From Diaporthe sp. PMI_573 (taxonomy: Eukaryota > Ascomycota > Sordariomycetes > Diaporthales > Diaporthaceae), in assembly GCA_021399435.1 (NCBI GenBank), contig JAJTUP010000097.1, positions 159,292-223,291 on the forward strand: 64,000 nucleotides of DNA. The letters are read 5' to 3'. The position numbers and the translations under genes were made by a program. The notes below the pieces were generated by a model. The model was not told where the DNA came from. It saw only the letters and a list, made by a program, of their open reading frames with translations, and ran no database searches. The first letter of the stretch is position 1; each line of letters begins with the position of its first letter. Of this stretch, positions 20,689 to 30,583 are shown piece after piece.

Positions 20689-22136
20689 ACTCAGATGGTA
20701 GAAGACAATGCTTTAACCAAGGATGTGGTGATGTGAAGGTGGAGAATGCTGTCACAAGCGCGACTCCACTGCCGAGCCCGTTATCCGGCTGGGCCTGCTG
20801 AGTCAGCGATGGCTATCCCAGACGCAACCTCAGGCTAGATACACAATCAACTGGCCGTTTACTCGTCGGAACGGAGCTGGGAGTGGCATTTCAACCATGA
20901 GCCCCCTCGGCGACCCGGACCCTCATCAGTCCCGGCGGGTGAGAGAATGAAGACGGTATTCATTTTGAATTCCTCTTCGACCTGCAGGCTGGCGAGCCCT
21001 TCGGACCACCACCCATCTTACCAGAAGCAACGGAATTTTCGGTCGAGACCGAGTCTTTCCCAGTTGACTGGTTGGTTGGTAGCGATGGTGGTAGCGACAG
21101 TTCTTCAGGGACTGATGTAGAAGCCTCTGGCTTGGCCTTTGGATCCGCTGTCGCACATTCCGGCAGTGGGAACCTGGGTCACATTTTTGCAAATTGGGGT
21201 TCGAAAATACTCTGTGTACAGTGAAACTGTGGGAGAAAGCCGTGCTAAAGGCCCCGGTGTATCTACCGGATCCTGGCTTCACGTAGAACAGCATGGCTAC
21301 ACCATGATCAGGGAGGTCTTAGAGTATTCTTAAAGCTGTGTGCTGGTATGTATGTCGGTTCTCTGTCTCGAGAGACTTGAGGAAGCAAAGGGATTAACAT
21401 GGCGGTGTAGTGATCGCATAGTGATTCGCGTCAGCCCCATGCCCAAGTAATGAGTGAACTACTAAAAGGAGTCGTTAGCTTGCCAAACCCCTGGCCTGAA
21501 CCTAGGGCGAACCACAATACCTCTCTAAGTTATACTTGTGTAGTCTTATTAACTTCACCTCCCCTAGAGATTATAACCTCAATTTAAGTAAGTGTTCCAG
21601 TCTAAACCGGGCTAACAGAGCGTAAGAAGATGGTAGATTATAGAGTGTGTATACGCCCCCTCTGCGACTTGTTGTGTGCCATCTCTTGATATCTTGGACG
21701 GTTGTGCAGACAATCATGAAGAAACAATTCATCAGCCCAACTTGGGGTGATTCGGCTGTGCCTCGCTCGGCTCGGACGGCGGCCGCCACCTCATTGGAGT
21801 ATAAACGGTCCGCATTACGAGCGAACGGAGCATGGGACGCTCAAGTCACATCGAAAGCAGGGTAGACGGGTCTAGAGATTTTGATAAAAGTTTGTTATAA
21901 ACTAACTAGGTGAGAGTGAAAAGAAAAGTTACTATATCGTATATGTCTTTAAGTGAATGACAAGTATGAGGCTTATGATTCGAGTAGAGCCATCAACCAC
22001 TTTCGACACCTAAACTGTCACTTAAGCTAGCTTCTCCCTACATTCTGACCACTTCTAAGCTTGAGAAATTGCTCATAATGCCCACCTCGCTCCGACCAGG
22101 CCACCGGGGCACGCCAAGCTTGCCAGGCATTGACTT
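20689..22136. other. Intergenic region left of the RiPP cluster
   Basis: No gene called. A plus-strand frame without ATG (about 20949-21227) is open for some 90 codons with Asp/Ser/Gly-rich content (EFLFDLQAGEPFGPPP) and could be a decayed exon, but I recognise nothing. The rest is unremarkable. Confidence 0.4.
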
Positions 22137-22388
22137 TTAGTTGGTCGTCTCCTCAGGCTCAACAGCAGGCCAAGCGTTACGCTTGTTGTTCTCCTCGGGC
22201 TTGACGGCAGGCCAGGCGTTGCGCTTATTGTTCTCGTCCGGCTCGACAGCAGGCCAAGCGTTACGCTTGTTGTTCTCCTCGGGCTTGACGGCAGGCCAAG
22301 CGTTGCGCTTATTGTTCTCGTCCGGCTCGACAGCAGGCCAGGCGTTACGCTTGTTGTTCTCCTCGGGCTCAACAGCGGGCCAGGCGTT
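22137..22388 (-). repeat. Six tandem 42-bp repeats encoding RiPP core units
   Basis: Repeat 1 is 22388-22347, 2 is 22346-22305, 3 is 22304-22263, 4 is 22262-22221, 5 is 22220-22179, and 6 (39 bp plus stop) is 22178-22137. Repeats 2+3 and 4+5 match over 84 bp except for two synonymous Ala/Trp-flanking changes (GCT/GCC in the NA codon pair), showing a recent two-unit duplication. Confidence 0.95.
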
Positions 22389-22556
22389 GCGCGCGGCCAA
22401 AGCTGCCACCACCTTTCCCCTGCCCTGGACATCTTTGGGAAGAACTATATAAAGAAGAGTTAGTCTCAGCTTATTCAAGGTCGAGCTTTCTCACCTACCG
22501 GTAGGTACAGCTTGAGCCAAGGCGGCAAGGGCGAGGATTCCTGTGGAGTACTTCAT
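22137..22556 (-). CDS. Secreted Kex2-repeat RiPP precursor, six NAWPAV-type repeats (121 aa)
   Basis: Two exons, 22556-22499 and 22444-22137, with a 54-bp intron (gtaggt donor, ctaac branch, tatag acceptor; phase G|TT). The protein starts with a clear signal peptide, MKYSTGILALAALAQA, then a short leader (VPTVLPKDVQGRGKVVAALA). Six 14-residue repeats follow: NAWPAVxPxENNKR. In order the two variable sites are E/E, E/D, K/E, E/D, K/E, E/E; the last copy ends EETTN at the stop. Each internal copy ends in Lys-Arg, the Kex2 site. Signal peptide plus near-identical repeats cut at KR is the defining plan of fungal Kex2-processed RiPP precursors such as UstA. Five UstYa-type genes next door support this. 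Alternatives are a peptide pheromone precursor (but no WCxxxGQxCW-like core) or another repetitive secreted peptide. Expected fate: secretory pathway, Kex2 release, trimming and oxidative crosslinking. Confidence 0.85.
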
Positions 22557-24014
22557 AGTGCTGGTCTGTTAATAGTGTCCGAAGGACTTGTCTTTATAAG
22601 TGAGTCACGGTCTGTGAAATGGAGAGTTGAAGTTGTCGATTTTGTGTCGATGAGCTCTGATGGAAACTTGATGGTTGTCTACCAGGCACGTTGCAGGTCT
22701 TTATACCTGCCCGGCTTGACGTCCAGGAGTGATATAAAACTAGTAAAGGTATGTAAATCTTAGTATCGATGATATCCAGTCGCCTCTAGTTGCTGTTCTG
22801 AAAGTTTGGCGAAGTCTCCGTGTGTCAACTTCGGGCTTCACCGGACACCGAGCATCGTGAATCGGGCATCGAGCATCGAGCATCACGTAATTACTGAGTT
22901 CGTGATCTCAACTGGTGGTTAGCGCTACTTTTCAGTTGCCTGTGTCATGAGCGGTACTTGTCTGTGTGCCAAGCTACTCGTCTGTACATGGCACACACCT
23001 TCCTGATGCTGTTTCCATGCTCATTCCCATGCTTCACGAGTACGTACGGCGCTGGCGTCCATCCGCTCTTGAACCTTGCTGTCTCCCAAGGACACACTGG
23101 CCTGCAGGTTGGGAAATTTAACGCCGATCAACGATACACTTCGCTATAGCCTGGGTCTGTGAAACCAAGAACCACACCGACATTCTAACTTAACTCTCGA
23201 CCGGCACACAGATTAACTCCCTGTCGTACCCAAGGTGCATACTCATGGAATCGGGGCAGTTCCTAGGCTCATCCGGGCCCTATCAAAATACTGGACATCA
23301 AAGCAGCGTCATCAATGTCTTGGGCGGCAGCACCATGGAGAATGGAACCTTGTTTAGTTGCCGCTTAAATGGGGTTGCAATAGAAAACTAAATCTTATTA
23401 CTTAATCCCTCAGCGGCACCTACCCAAGTAGGCATCAGTGAAAGGCTGTCCGAGGTTCCGGTTTTGGGCTTTAGGCAAGAATCGGCATCTATCACTATTC
23501 TGGTCGTCTTCACGGTCCCACCTCGGCAGTGACTCGATTAGATGTTTGTTGAGGGGAATTCCAGTCTCGCTCGGCTCTATGCGCCTGATATTAGCTTGGC
23601 CCTATGACGCACAATCGTGATCGTAAGGTTCCAGTGACCCAAAGATAATTTGGGTTTCATGCAAGTGAGGACTGAGTCAATCACCTGGTAATTGAGAAAA
23701 AGCATCCCAGTTTGTGAACACCTCCTCTCTTGATGCGTGATGGGTGTGTGACTATTAATGCGGATTAAAAACGAAACCACTTCAGTCTTGTATCTACGCG
23801 TGTCCGGAGCTGTATTAGGGTAGGCGAGCGCCACCCCGGAACCCCAAACTCGCCATGACCTGAGGTCTACATCGTCTTCAATTCACCACCGTGCCTAGCC
23901 ACCACTGGGGACCATTATCGCTAAGGACTTTGTTCCTAGTATTTGGCGTTCCCAAAGCCGTCCCCCACCCAAAACTCCCGCGTCGCCCTTCCCAACGTTA
24001 GCAAGTCGCCCGTT
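22557..24014. other. Divergent promoter region of the precursor and first UstYa gene
   Basis: No gene. A minus-strand TATAAA (plus 22593-22598) lies 37-42 bp before the precursor ATG. A short direct repeat of (g)catcgagcatcgagcatc occurs near 22868-22886. The right part is the promoter of the gene at 24015. Confidence 0.45.
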
Positions 24015-25216
24015 ATGTCTCAGACCTTGTACAGGATGTTCTCTAGCAAATCTTGGCCGCGGTATCAGTTGATTAAAGAACAAGAGAGGTTTCACGACGG
24101 GACAGACTCAACTCGCCCGTCCCATGAGGAGGCAATGTAAGTTCGACCAGAATAAAAAATAAATCTGTCGCTCAGTACAAGCTGCTAAGCAGCCACTGAG
24201 ACACAGACATGACTACGAGCCCAGCCGTGTTCCCACGCATCGTAGCCCGAGTAAAAAGGCCAAAGGTCTTTTGGCTGCCCTGCTCATGTCTGTTAGCTAT
24301 CTTGCAGGCTGGTTCACTCGTGCCACCGTCGACGTGAGACTTCAGGGTATACAGGCGATTCGACCTGCAGTCGCATTTGCTGGTATTCCGCCAGGTAAGC
24401 TTTTAGCCGGCCTCAGGAAAAAGACCCAAGGCTCTGATCGAGCATGTGGCTAGGAATCTCCGAAATTACTGAAAAGGTGGTGTTCCACAACAACCACACC
24501 TTCGATATTGAACGAGAAGATGACGCTGCCGAAGCAGCCTGGGATGCGTACTTTTCCAGTGAGTACCTGGTTGCCTTCGGCCCATATGTTCAATGACCGA
24601 CACCACTCTTTGCTCAGGGTTCATCTCATTCGATGACGAGGAGGTGAGAGAGGCGGGCCTGCCGCGCTCCACCCGCGGACCCGGCGGCCGACAAGTCTAT
24701 TCAGTTGCCGCCTACCACCAGCTTCATTGCCTGTAAGACAGACATCCATCTCCCCAGTGCCCGACCATTACTCTACGGGAGCTGACCGGCAGTAACAGCC
24801 ACGTCATCCGCTACGGTTGGAACGAACTCAAGGCTAAAGGCCCCTGGGTCCTCGAAGAGATGTATCCCGGCCTTGAAGCGCTGAGAGAAGGCTACTCTGT
24901 TGAGGGCCACGTGTCGCACTGCCTTGACATGATCCGGCAGGCGCTTGAATGCCACGCTGACCCGACGCTGGAGCCCATGATGCTGGACGACGGCGTTACG
25001 CAAGAGGGCAACCTCGCCAGCGGCTGGGGCGGAACGCCGCACATGTGTCGCAACTTTGCCATGCTGACGTCTTGGATCAACGCGCCGAAGCAGCACCCAC
25101 TGCCCAGCGTCGAGGTCTTCGCAGGTAGGGGCGCGCATGGGCACGGGCATGGTGGGCACGGGCACGGGCACGGGCACCACGGTGGAGACGATGAGCATGA
25201 AATGGATGGTCATTGA
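24015..25216 (+). CDS. UstYa-like (DUF3328) oxidase A, 315 aa, His/Gly-rich C-terminus
   Basis: UstYa-family proteins are membrane-anchored oxidases that crosslink or hydroxylate RiPP core peptides. Five exons: 24015-24136, 24207-24394, 24454-24558, 24618-24732, 24799-25216; introns 59-70 bp, all with GT-AG ends and phases that fit. Plan: cytosolic N-tail of about 60 residues, one membrane helix (GLLAALLMSVSYLAGWF), a short lumenal spacer with GISEITEKVVFHNNHTF, then the DUF3328 core with motif 1 YHQLHCL (split by intron 4) and motif 2 HVSHCLDMIRQALECHAD, and TPHMCRNFAML. Both HxxHC-type motifs are complete. The tail (about 30 residues) is His/Gly-rich (GHGHGGHGHGHGHH), unusual for the family and suited to metal binding. 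It is the UstYa gene closest to the precursor (1.46 kb, divergent), so it is the best candidate for core modification. Confidence 0.9.
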
Positions 25217-25807
25217 TGTATAAGACTCGTGAATGGGGGCCAGGCGTAGGGCTGTGATGGCAATCTCAGACGGTGACAGTGCAACGTGGACGTGATGACA
25301 TGAGGCAGCCGACTAGTTATATCCCGCCATTAGGAGCCTGCTCTGCCGGCCCTGGTAGATACTAGGAGTTGGCTATCAGATCTAGGTACTGGGTGGGCGG
25401 AAACGAGAATGCTGGGTGGGCAGACGCTTAGAGCTGGGTGGGCGGACGTTGGCTGTGCACCAAGATTTAAAGACATACTGATTAGCTAAGCGCTCAAACT
25501 TTAATCGAACCTCGTATGTAAGACAGCTACTACTTTCTACCTTGTCTTCCAAGGGTTTACTCAATCTAAAGCCATGTCTAGCAGACGAACGCAAGGAAGC
25601 AGACAGCAACAAGGGACAACAGAAGCAATCGGTCAGTGTGTAGGGGCAATTTGTACTTAGCGAAGAGATAAGTACTTAAGTGTTGCATACTAATATAATT
25701 GTAGTAGCCCCAGCCGCTTCCCATAATACAGGCAACATTGCATCGCACCAAGCAGCACCCGCATTTCCCAACTCAACAGTTGCGACTCCCAAACCACAGC
25801 ATAAATC
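25217..25807. other. Convergent 3' region between UstYa A and B
   Basis: Trailer sequences of the two convergent genes. It contains three copies of CTGGGTGGGC(G/A)GA (25389, 25412, 25434) at 22-23 bp spacing. No coding frame is supported. Confidence 0.5.
25389..25446 (+). repeat. Three short tandem motifs CTGGGTGGGC(G/A)GA
   Basis: Copies start at 25389, 25412 and 25434, spaced 23 and 22 bp; the middle copy reads GCAGA. A G-rich three-fold repeat between convergent gene ends; function unknown. Confidence 0.85.
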
Positions 25808-26895
25808 TCAGAAACCCCCTCGTGTGTTGTCTGGCAGCTTGCGCCCAGGAGCCGCCACCCAGTCCAAAAGGGCTTCATAATCGTTGCACATGTGGAGCTT
25901 GCCTTCGCCCTCCACCTTGAAGGGGTCCACGCCGTGGCCAAGAGCCGTGGCGTCGGCCAGGCACGTCACAGCTTGGCGAAGTGCGTTGAAGCAGTGCGCA
26001 CTGTGGCCGCGGAGCAGGTCAATAGACCGGCGCTCGTCGTCATAAAGCTCGTGAGGCTGATGGCCCTGTAGCATAAGAGAGTAGTCACGGAGGATGGTTG
26101 TCTTGCAATTTGATGGGTTAGCAACTCGCTACAGTGTCCCGATTGAATCCTGGAAGAACCCGGCACAGAGAAGTGCAGTGTACGTACCAGGCAGTGCATT
26201 TGGTGAAGCCCCGTTATCTGAAAGACGCCTGGCCCGTCCGACCAGCTTATCGGCTCCTCCGTGCCGTACCACTCCGTCGCACCGGCGCTGACGAAACTGG
26301 CGCCTAAACGACAGGCATCGCCATTGTGATGTCAGCTTCTGTGTGGGGACTTGTGTGGTGGTTTCGCCATGACTGGAGATGATGTTGCTGCACTCACCTG
26401 GAGCCAATTCATTCCAAGAGACGACGGTCTCATTTAGGACGTCAGTAGACTTGAATGTCGCGTGAGAGATATCATATTTCGTCCCTCCAGCAGCCACCAG
26501 CCGGGGTTTGGTGCTGACACCTTGAGCATGGAGAACAACCATTAATACCAAGGGCGCGCGTTTGAACGAAAAAGGGGGGAGGGAAGAGATCGTTCGAAGA
26601 CTGTAAAGATGCTTGGCTCACCATTCGGAACGAAGCCACCTGTGTAGTCGGAGCCCACGCTAACTTTAGGAATATGGCCTGCAGTGCATATGTTCTCTCT
26701 CAGGTCCACTAGGAGGAAGATCAATCCTGTAATGCACAAGATACCGAGAATGACTAGAGTGAGATGAAATAAGACGTCTCTGCACGATGAGAACGACTTC
26801 CATGTGCTGCGACGATACGCTGCGAGCTTATTGAAGTCAGAACGGAGGAAACCCTCTGCCTCCTCGAAATCTTGGTGTTCTTGTCTGTCGGCCAT
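25808..26895 (-). CDS. UstYa-like (DUF3328) oxidase B, 268 aa
   Basis: Four exons read leftward: 26895-26622, 26520-26398, 26303-26188, 26101-25808; introns of 101, 94 and 86 bp with phases G|GT, G|GC and 0. The N-terminus (MADRQEHQDFEEAEGFL) is cytosolic, followed by one membrane helix (FHLTLVILGILCITGLIFLLV). The lumenal core has VVSWNELAPG-ASFVSAGATEW across intron 2, motif 1 LHQMHCL at the end of exon 3, and motif 2 HSAHCFNALRQAVTCLAD with CNDYEALLDWV near the C-terminus. Both catalytic-type motifs are complete. It converges on gene A and shares a 558-bp divergent promoter with gene C, suggesting co-regulation. The exon joins rest on family motifs, so the small introns are well supported. 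Confidence 0.88.
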
Positions 26896-27453
26896 TCTGT
26901 GAGGGTACCAGACTGAGGAAAGATGACACTTGAGATGGAGTAATGGTGGATGAGAATGAATGTAAAGAGGCAAATGTTCGACACCCCGTAGGTGGGTCGG
27001 AGTGTTGGCTCCTCACCAGTGTTTACCGCTTGATACAGGTTGCGAATTCTGAGGTTCATGTGTTATGGTACAGTCATTTTGTGGGCTGATTCTCCACCTC
27101 AAGAGTCTATTCAAAGTATGTTCACCACCGAGAAACCATACTACGTTCACACCACCACAGCTAGTACCACGTTGGATGTTTTGAGCAATTTTCCGCCGGC
27201 TACCAGCATCGCCAAAGACTCCCCTTCGCACGACCGAATGATCGACGAAAAAGTCGCCAAATTTGTGGCACGCACGCCATGTTTACCTTTCCTCCAGCCG
27301 AAGCATGTTTTCATCCAGAATGCCACTATAAACCGGCTCGGAAACTAACAAGCTCAGAGAAATCCCGAGTAAAAGCCGCGGAGACCAGCGGTGAATTTCC
27401 GTAGCCTAATCACCCACGAAAATCCGGAGCGTCGACATTCCCCTTCGTCATCG
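26896..27453. promoter_or_regulatory. Shared divergent promoter of UstYa B and C
   Basis: The 558-bp gap lies between the start codons of two divergent UstYa genes, so it should drive both. A CCGCGG palindrome lies near 27376. I cannot identify a repeated operator with confidence. Confidence 0.5.
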
Positions 27454-28594
27454 ATGATGGCAGAGTCCAGGTTAAGAAGGGATAGAAACTCAACGCTGTT
27501 TTCCGTCGACTCGACCCGAACAACCATGGATCCCAACACATCATCTCCCGGAGAAGGCTCGATGAGCCCATCGTCCGTGTCTGTTCCTGTGTATGCGGAT
27601 GACCACAATGCCGAGAAATATCTTTTAGGTCATGACCATTGTCTCGATGAAGACAGTCGAGAACCCTACCGCGTACAGAAGCGGGCCAGCAACAAGCTTG
27701 AGTCCATCTTCAGGGGCACGAGCAACTCTCCCTTTGTCCATGTTGTGACCCTTATTTTACTATGGGCCGCATGTTTGTGCATAATAATCGTATCGCCAGC
27801 TCTTTACCTGCGCAGCCAAGGGCCGTGTCCCGACCCGCCGCCAACAAGATGCACGTGTGTGCAGTCGGCTAAAGGAGACTTTCAAATGCCTCATGAAGCA
27901 GACGGGGCCGGCATTTGGCAACTGTCCCTTGCCAGCGAGTTGAACGGCCTCGTACCGCCCCGTAAGAGATCCATGACCGGCTAGCCAGAGACATATCGTC
28001 GCCAAACTAACACAAGGAATAGCTGGACAGCGCATCATCACATTCTGGAACGACTCTCGGTATATCCCGGCCGAGCGGATCATCAACCGCGACCCGTTCC
28101 GGCAGGTGATGGAGCAAATGGACGAGGCCTGGGGCGCGCTCATCCCGCCGCACCAGGGCTTCGTCCCCGTGGCCAGTCCGGCGAGCCACGACCTCCCGTT
28201 GCAGATGACCGACGGCCATGGACAAGAGATGAACGTCTTCGGCATATCGGCCTTCCACCAGATCCACTGCTTGTTCATGGCCCTGCGCTCCTGGACGGCG
28301 TACCACTACGGCGTGGAGCAGTTCACCAGGCCGGACCACGTGCTGCACTGCTTCGACTTTCTGCGGCAGGAAGTCATGTGTCTCGGCGACACGGCGCTCG
28401 AGGGCGCGGACGAGTATACCATCGCCCAGGGGAAGCCAGGCGGCACGCTGGGGTGGGGTTCCAAGCACGTATGCAATGACTGGGACGCTCTGCATCAGTG
28501 GGCAGTGGAGAACGAGGCTAGGGACGCGGGGACGGAAAAGAACTTTCCCCATGATTACTCGCATGTAGCCGAGGCGGCCTCAACTTGCTACTAG
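27454..28594 (+). CDS. UstYa-like (DUF3328) oxidase C, 359 aa
   Basis: Two exons, 27454-27961 and 28023-28594, with a 61-bp intron (gtaaga donor, aatag acceptor, phase C|CT). A long hydrophilic N-tail (about 120 residues from the Met at 27454; Met at 27526 is also possible) precedes the membrane helix VTLILLWAACLCIIIVSPAL. A lumenal Cys/Pro-rich stretch follows (CPDPPPTRCTC), then FWNDSRYIPAERIINRD, motif 1 FHQIHCL, motif 2 HVLHCFDFLRQEVMCLGD with TALEG, and the C-terminal GSKHVCNDWDALHQW. All motif His and Cys residues are present. It is the longest of the five paralogues and the only one with a single intron, which argues against recent duplication from A or B. It follows and diverges from gene B. 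Confidence 0.9.
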
Positions 28595-29412
28595 GTAGAC
28601 TACATCAGTAGCTTGTATAGTTAGTTGGCATTCTTCCCCACTGCCCAGGGACGTCGGCCGTCGGAGATAGACACAAATCAGCATTCAGGTTGTGAGACCA
28701 TTTTTATCTATTATCCATATACCACGTCACTAAGTTCTGTGTGTGGTGTAATGTAAGGAAAAGCCTTCCGCCTAGCATGAGTCCTCTGCTCAAACGCGTA
28801 CGCCATCCCAACAAGCCTCTCCTCGCTGAACCTCTCGCCCAGAAAGCTAATCCCAAACGGCACGTTCGGCGCAGCGGAGTTCAAGTTTCCACGCGTGGTC
28901 GGTATCAAGGGGAAGTCACTGGGATAGGCGCCCAGGGGGACTGTGACGAGAGGTGACCCAAGGATTGCCGGGAGGTGGGGGGAAAACCCCGTCGGGAGCA
29001 CAAGGGCGTCCAGCGACTTGTTGCTCAAGGCCCCTGTGATGCCGAGATGCCCGGCGGCGAAGACTGCAGCGTTGTAGTTGGACCAGAAGAGCTCGGACCC
29101 AGCAGGACTGTCGTTGGCGCCACTGTTGGAATCGAGGATCTCGTCCCAGAACTCGGTGCCGTAGTGTGGCCAATCCTCCGCCGGCGTTCGTTGGGTGAAG
29201 CTCCGGAGCTCGTCAAGCGACGTGATCCCATGGGGGTTGACCGTTAGCTTGGCGAGGTAGGATGCCAGGGCGGACGCGAAGCCGCCCACCAGGGCATTCT
29301 TCTCCAATGGGGCAGATGATAGGAGCTCATGGCCCTGGAGGAAGACATTATCGACAAGCTCAGCGCCTGCCTCCCGGAGCACATGCAGCGACGTATTGAA
29401 CGCAGCGATGAC

Positions 29413-30583
29413 CAGTGATGTTATTGGATTGGAGGCAATTTGGATTGGACTGGATTTGTCGGAAAATGGCTGGACTGGATTTGGGTTTCTCGAAGATTTG
29501 GACTGGATTGGATTGATTGGCAACCAGCTCCTGGAGCTCCAATGGTCTAACCTGATAAGGCAAGAGCTAAGCCTAATTGAGTGGTCATGAGGAGTCTCCC
29601 GTCGCAGCTGCCGTCGCAGACCACGACACGACGCGCGAACTATCGTTCCGCTATTGGGTTAACATCCAACGCGTGCAGATTGCTACGCTATTAAAAGCAC
29701 GGAGGCAAACGCGTCGCTCGCGACTTCAGCAGTCCTTCTACTGTGGCAGACGTGTCTGAACAGTCCACTCACCAGCTACACCATGGCCACTATCTCCAGC
29801 TATTTCGGTGCTGCCAGCGGTCGCCGTCCTGATTCTGACAGAGTTATTCTTGCTCCAACATATATTAGTCCTCGCCCAAACGACCCCGACGGAACCCTGA
29901 TCGAACCCGACGAATTCAAGCTGAATGGGAAGCAATATGTACGCTACTCTGTTGTGGCAAAGTCCCAAAAGCACACCAAGAAAAGGACATCAGTCGTCTG
30001 GCAGTATGGTGAAGACATACAACTCAAGCAGGACCCGACGAAGACGTTCTGGTACTGTTATCTGTGCGAACAGCAGCAGCGCCAACAGGGACTTCCTATT
30101 TCCGGCAAGGGCAATTGTACTACCTTAAACCACCTGGAATCGAAACACCAAATCATCGCTCACGGCTCCGGATGGACGTCATTGAAGCCAGCGAGTGCTT
30201 ACGAGCTTGGTATGGTCGCCCGGAGCAGAAGGCATTTGATGACTCTGCCATCGGTTTGATGGAGGGTGAGGCAGGGAGTACAGTTGGGGCGGATGGGCTG
30301 GGTGAGGGAGAGGAAGGCGGCGAAGATGATGGAAGCGAGAAGAACATACTGGAGACGCAAGTTGCTAGAGAACATGAGCTCCGTAGTTAGGTGGTGTCAT
30401 AACCCAAGGACAAGAACAGTTCTACTCCAAGTCTGCTTATTCAGCGGCTCATTGATTGTCCCAAAAGGGTAAAAATATGAACTGGATCGGTTCTGGATAT
30501 CCTGGAGGCTGCCTGTCCCCACGTCTGGACTGGATTGGATCGAGGCTCGGATCCAGCTCCAATCCAATCCAATAACATCACTG
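29413..30583 (+). mobile_element. Non-autonomous hAT transposon inside the amidase gene
   Basis: The ends are 22-bp perfect terminal inverted repeats starting CAGTGATGTTATTGG (29413-29434 and 30562-30583). Flanking copies of gcgatgac (29405-29412, 30584-30591) are the 8-bp target duplication typical of hAT elements. Next to both ends are repeated ggactggatt/tggattgga motifs, likely transposase-binding subterminal sites. The inside keeps the N-terminal BED finger and a C-terminal scrap of a hAT transposase but lacks the catalytic centre, so mobility would need a helper. Low RIP-like decay agrees with a young insertion. Confidence 0.93.
29783..30259 (+). pseudogene. Truncated hAT transposase: BED zinc finger, core deleted
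   Basis: The frame begins at an ATG (MATISSYFGAASGRR) and reaches a BED-type finger: SVVWQYGEDI, WYCYLCEQQQ and TTLNHLESKH give the W...C-x2-C...H-x4-H pattern that binds the element's ends. About 30160 the plus-one frame takes over with RLRMDVIEASECLRAWYGRP and QKAFDDS, which resembles the C-terminal end of fungal hAT transposases, ending at 30390. The middle, with the DDE-like catalytic core and most of the dimerisation region, is missing: an internal deletion that also shifts the frame. Confidence 0.75.

Noticed and set aside
22137..22556. Precursor as an alpha-type mating pheromone gene
   Set aside because: The repeats lack the W-C...G-Q...C-W type core, and five UstYa genes lie beside it; not fully excluded.
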